Of a stretch of 64,000 bases of DNA, positions 63,274 through 64,000 are shown piece by piece. The stretch's first letter is position 1; each line of letters opens with the position of its first letter. Under the pieces are notes generated by a model. It was not told the DNA's origin. It saw only the letters and a list, made by a program, of their open reading frames with translations, and did no database searches. Source of the stretch: Bacillus thuringiensis (lineage in GTDB: Bacteria; Bacillota; Bacilli; Bacillales; Bacillaceae_G); the NCBI RefSeq assembly GCF_014932895.1, contig NZ_JACYOF010000009.1, forward strand, positions 103,578 to 167,577, in the 5' to 3' direction. Position numbers and translations under genes: made by a program.

Positions 63274-64000
63274 TTACTTAATTGTCCCCATCGCACCAAT
63301 TTCTACATTTACCTTAACGTTTATATCTCCCTTTGCTAATTCACTATTCCATTTATTTTGTACTTTCTTCCATTCTGGATATGTATAAGCTCTTGCATAT
63401 CGCCCATACCCAATAGGATCGATATTGGCAGCCTGTATTTTCTTTATTAATTGCTTGAAGTCGGCCTCTAACTTCGTTTCAATCGCCTTTTGTAATTTTG
63501 CTGCATCCTTTCTTGTATTGAAAGAAAAAAGCCGTTCTGTAACTCCGACCGTCATCTTTATATTTGTATTAAATATAAATTTATTATCATATCTTACCTT
63601 TGTCTTTTCTTTAATACCATAGGCAGTAAAGCTTATCCAATCTTTATCTTGGCTGCCCGACTTTAGTTTAATTGGCACTGTAAATGAGAACTCACCTGTA
63701 GTTCTTTGTTGCAAAATGCGTAATAATTTGTTTTCATCAGGTTTTAACGTTAATTTGTACCTTCCTTTTTCATCCAATAAATCTGTACCTGTCACCCATA
63801 TTCTGTTCTTTTTTCTCATCTCAGTAATGCTTGCTGTTAACCCTTTATCTGCTTTTTGTTCATGTAGTTCTTGAAGCGTTGTTTTTACTGTGATATTTCT
63901 TAAAGCAGCGGTATCCACTAACTTTGTTAAATATAAAGGAAGTCGCGGTTTATCTTTTGGGGTATAATACATGACGTCTGAAACAGGTCCATCAACAGCA
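63274..64000 (-). CDS. Ger(x)C-family spore germination protein, 3' part
   Basis: The minus-strand frame is open to the window edge (upstream residues AVDGPVSDV precede MYYTPKDK), so the 5' end with the lipoprotein signal lies outside. The C-terminal domain reads RIWVTGTDLLDEKGRYKL, then FSFNTRKDAAKLQKAIETKL, IKKIQAANIDPIGYGRYARA and EWKKVQNKW; it ends with beta strands (INVKVNVEIGAMGTIK), the pattern of GerAC/GerKC proteins of nutrient germinant receptors. It acts at the spore inner membrane. Confidence 0.85.
   Translation of the reverse strand, partial: AVDGPVSDVMYYTPKDKPRLPLYLTKLVDTAALRNITVKTTLQELHEQKADKGLTASITEMRKKNRIWVTGTDLLDEKGRYKLTLKPDENKLLRILQQRTTGEFSFTVPIKLKSGSQDKDWISFTAYGIKEKTKVRYDNKFIFNTNIKMTVGVTERLFSFNTRKDAAKLQKAIETKLEADFKQLIKKIQAANIDPIGYGRYARAYTYPEWKKVQNKWNSELAKGDINVKVNVEIGAMGTIK

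Noticed and set aside
1-64000. CRISPR arrays and tRNA/rRNA genes
   Set aside because: No regularly spaced short repeats and no conserved rRNA or tRNA blocks were seen on either strand.

Overview
The window looks like an accessory replicon of the Bacillus cereus group, most likely a large Bacillus thuringiensis-type plasmid, although a chromosomal island cannot be excluded. Reasons: AT-rich DNA, PlcR-box operators, an AbrB paralogue, secreted toxins with Gram-positive signal peptides, and debris of the mobile families typical of B. thuringiensis (Tn3-family ends of several types, IS231, IS6/IS240, IS200/IS605). No rRNA, tRNA, CRISPR array or certain replication initiator was found.

Layout. 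1-2.4 kb: a DUF3888 gene between 107-bp direct repeats, then a ribbon-helix-helix regulator with palindromic operators, small plasmid genes and AbrB. 2.9-6.6 kb: a secreted protein with cell-wall-binding repeats facing a secreted lectin/pore-former-like protein. 7.2-12.8 kb: a DUF2975/XRE pair, two tyrosine recombinases, and Tn3 and IS231 relics. 12.9-15.2 kb: a small secreted protein divergent from a subtilase. 16-23.3 kb: small membrane genes, a CitA/DcuS-type two-component system, a candidate small RNA, and an orphan OmpR-type regulator whose phosphoacceptor Asp is Glu. 24-27 kb: a truncated paralogue of the 2.9-kb protein and a YbjQ protein. 27.4-32.6 kb: a compact two-component plus MacAB-like efflux operon. 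33-37 kb: an ETX/MTX2 toxin among Tn3 relics. 38-45 kb: an AraC regulator, KatA catalase, an alpha-carbonic anhydrase, an XRE/membrane pair and a kinase-like protein. 46-55 kb: a P450 with one nonsense codon, a PucR regulator plus alanine dehydrogenase, a polysaccharide deacetylase plus YkyA-like lipoprotein, and an amino-acid permease. 55-64 kb: an Rpn nuclease, a large discoidin-domain secreted protein, a plasmid integrase divergent from a DNA-binding protein, and the 3' end of a germination gene.

Two repeated systems run through the window. (1) A leader of about 400-550 bp is present five times, four with a PlcR box or near match. Its core holds a roughly 30-codon reading frame whose peptide is similar between copies; some copies head secreted-toxin genes and others are orphaned or interrupted. 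(2) Five short elements without a recognisable tnpB share one end and can fold into the same branched RNA. Stems are kept by wobble or fully different sequences, and a GNRA tetraloop is kept as GUAA or GCAA. They resemble stand-alone IS200/IS605 right ends (omega-RNA-like); a tnpB relic with the same terminus lies at 17.3 kb.

Many genes are freshly broken by single events (P450, cell-wall-repeat paralogue, DUF3888-type genes), so gene content here is turning over. All annotation is by eye; family names rest on motif recognition, not database searches.
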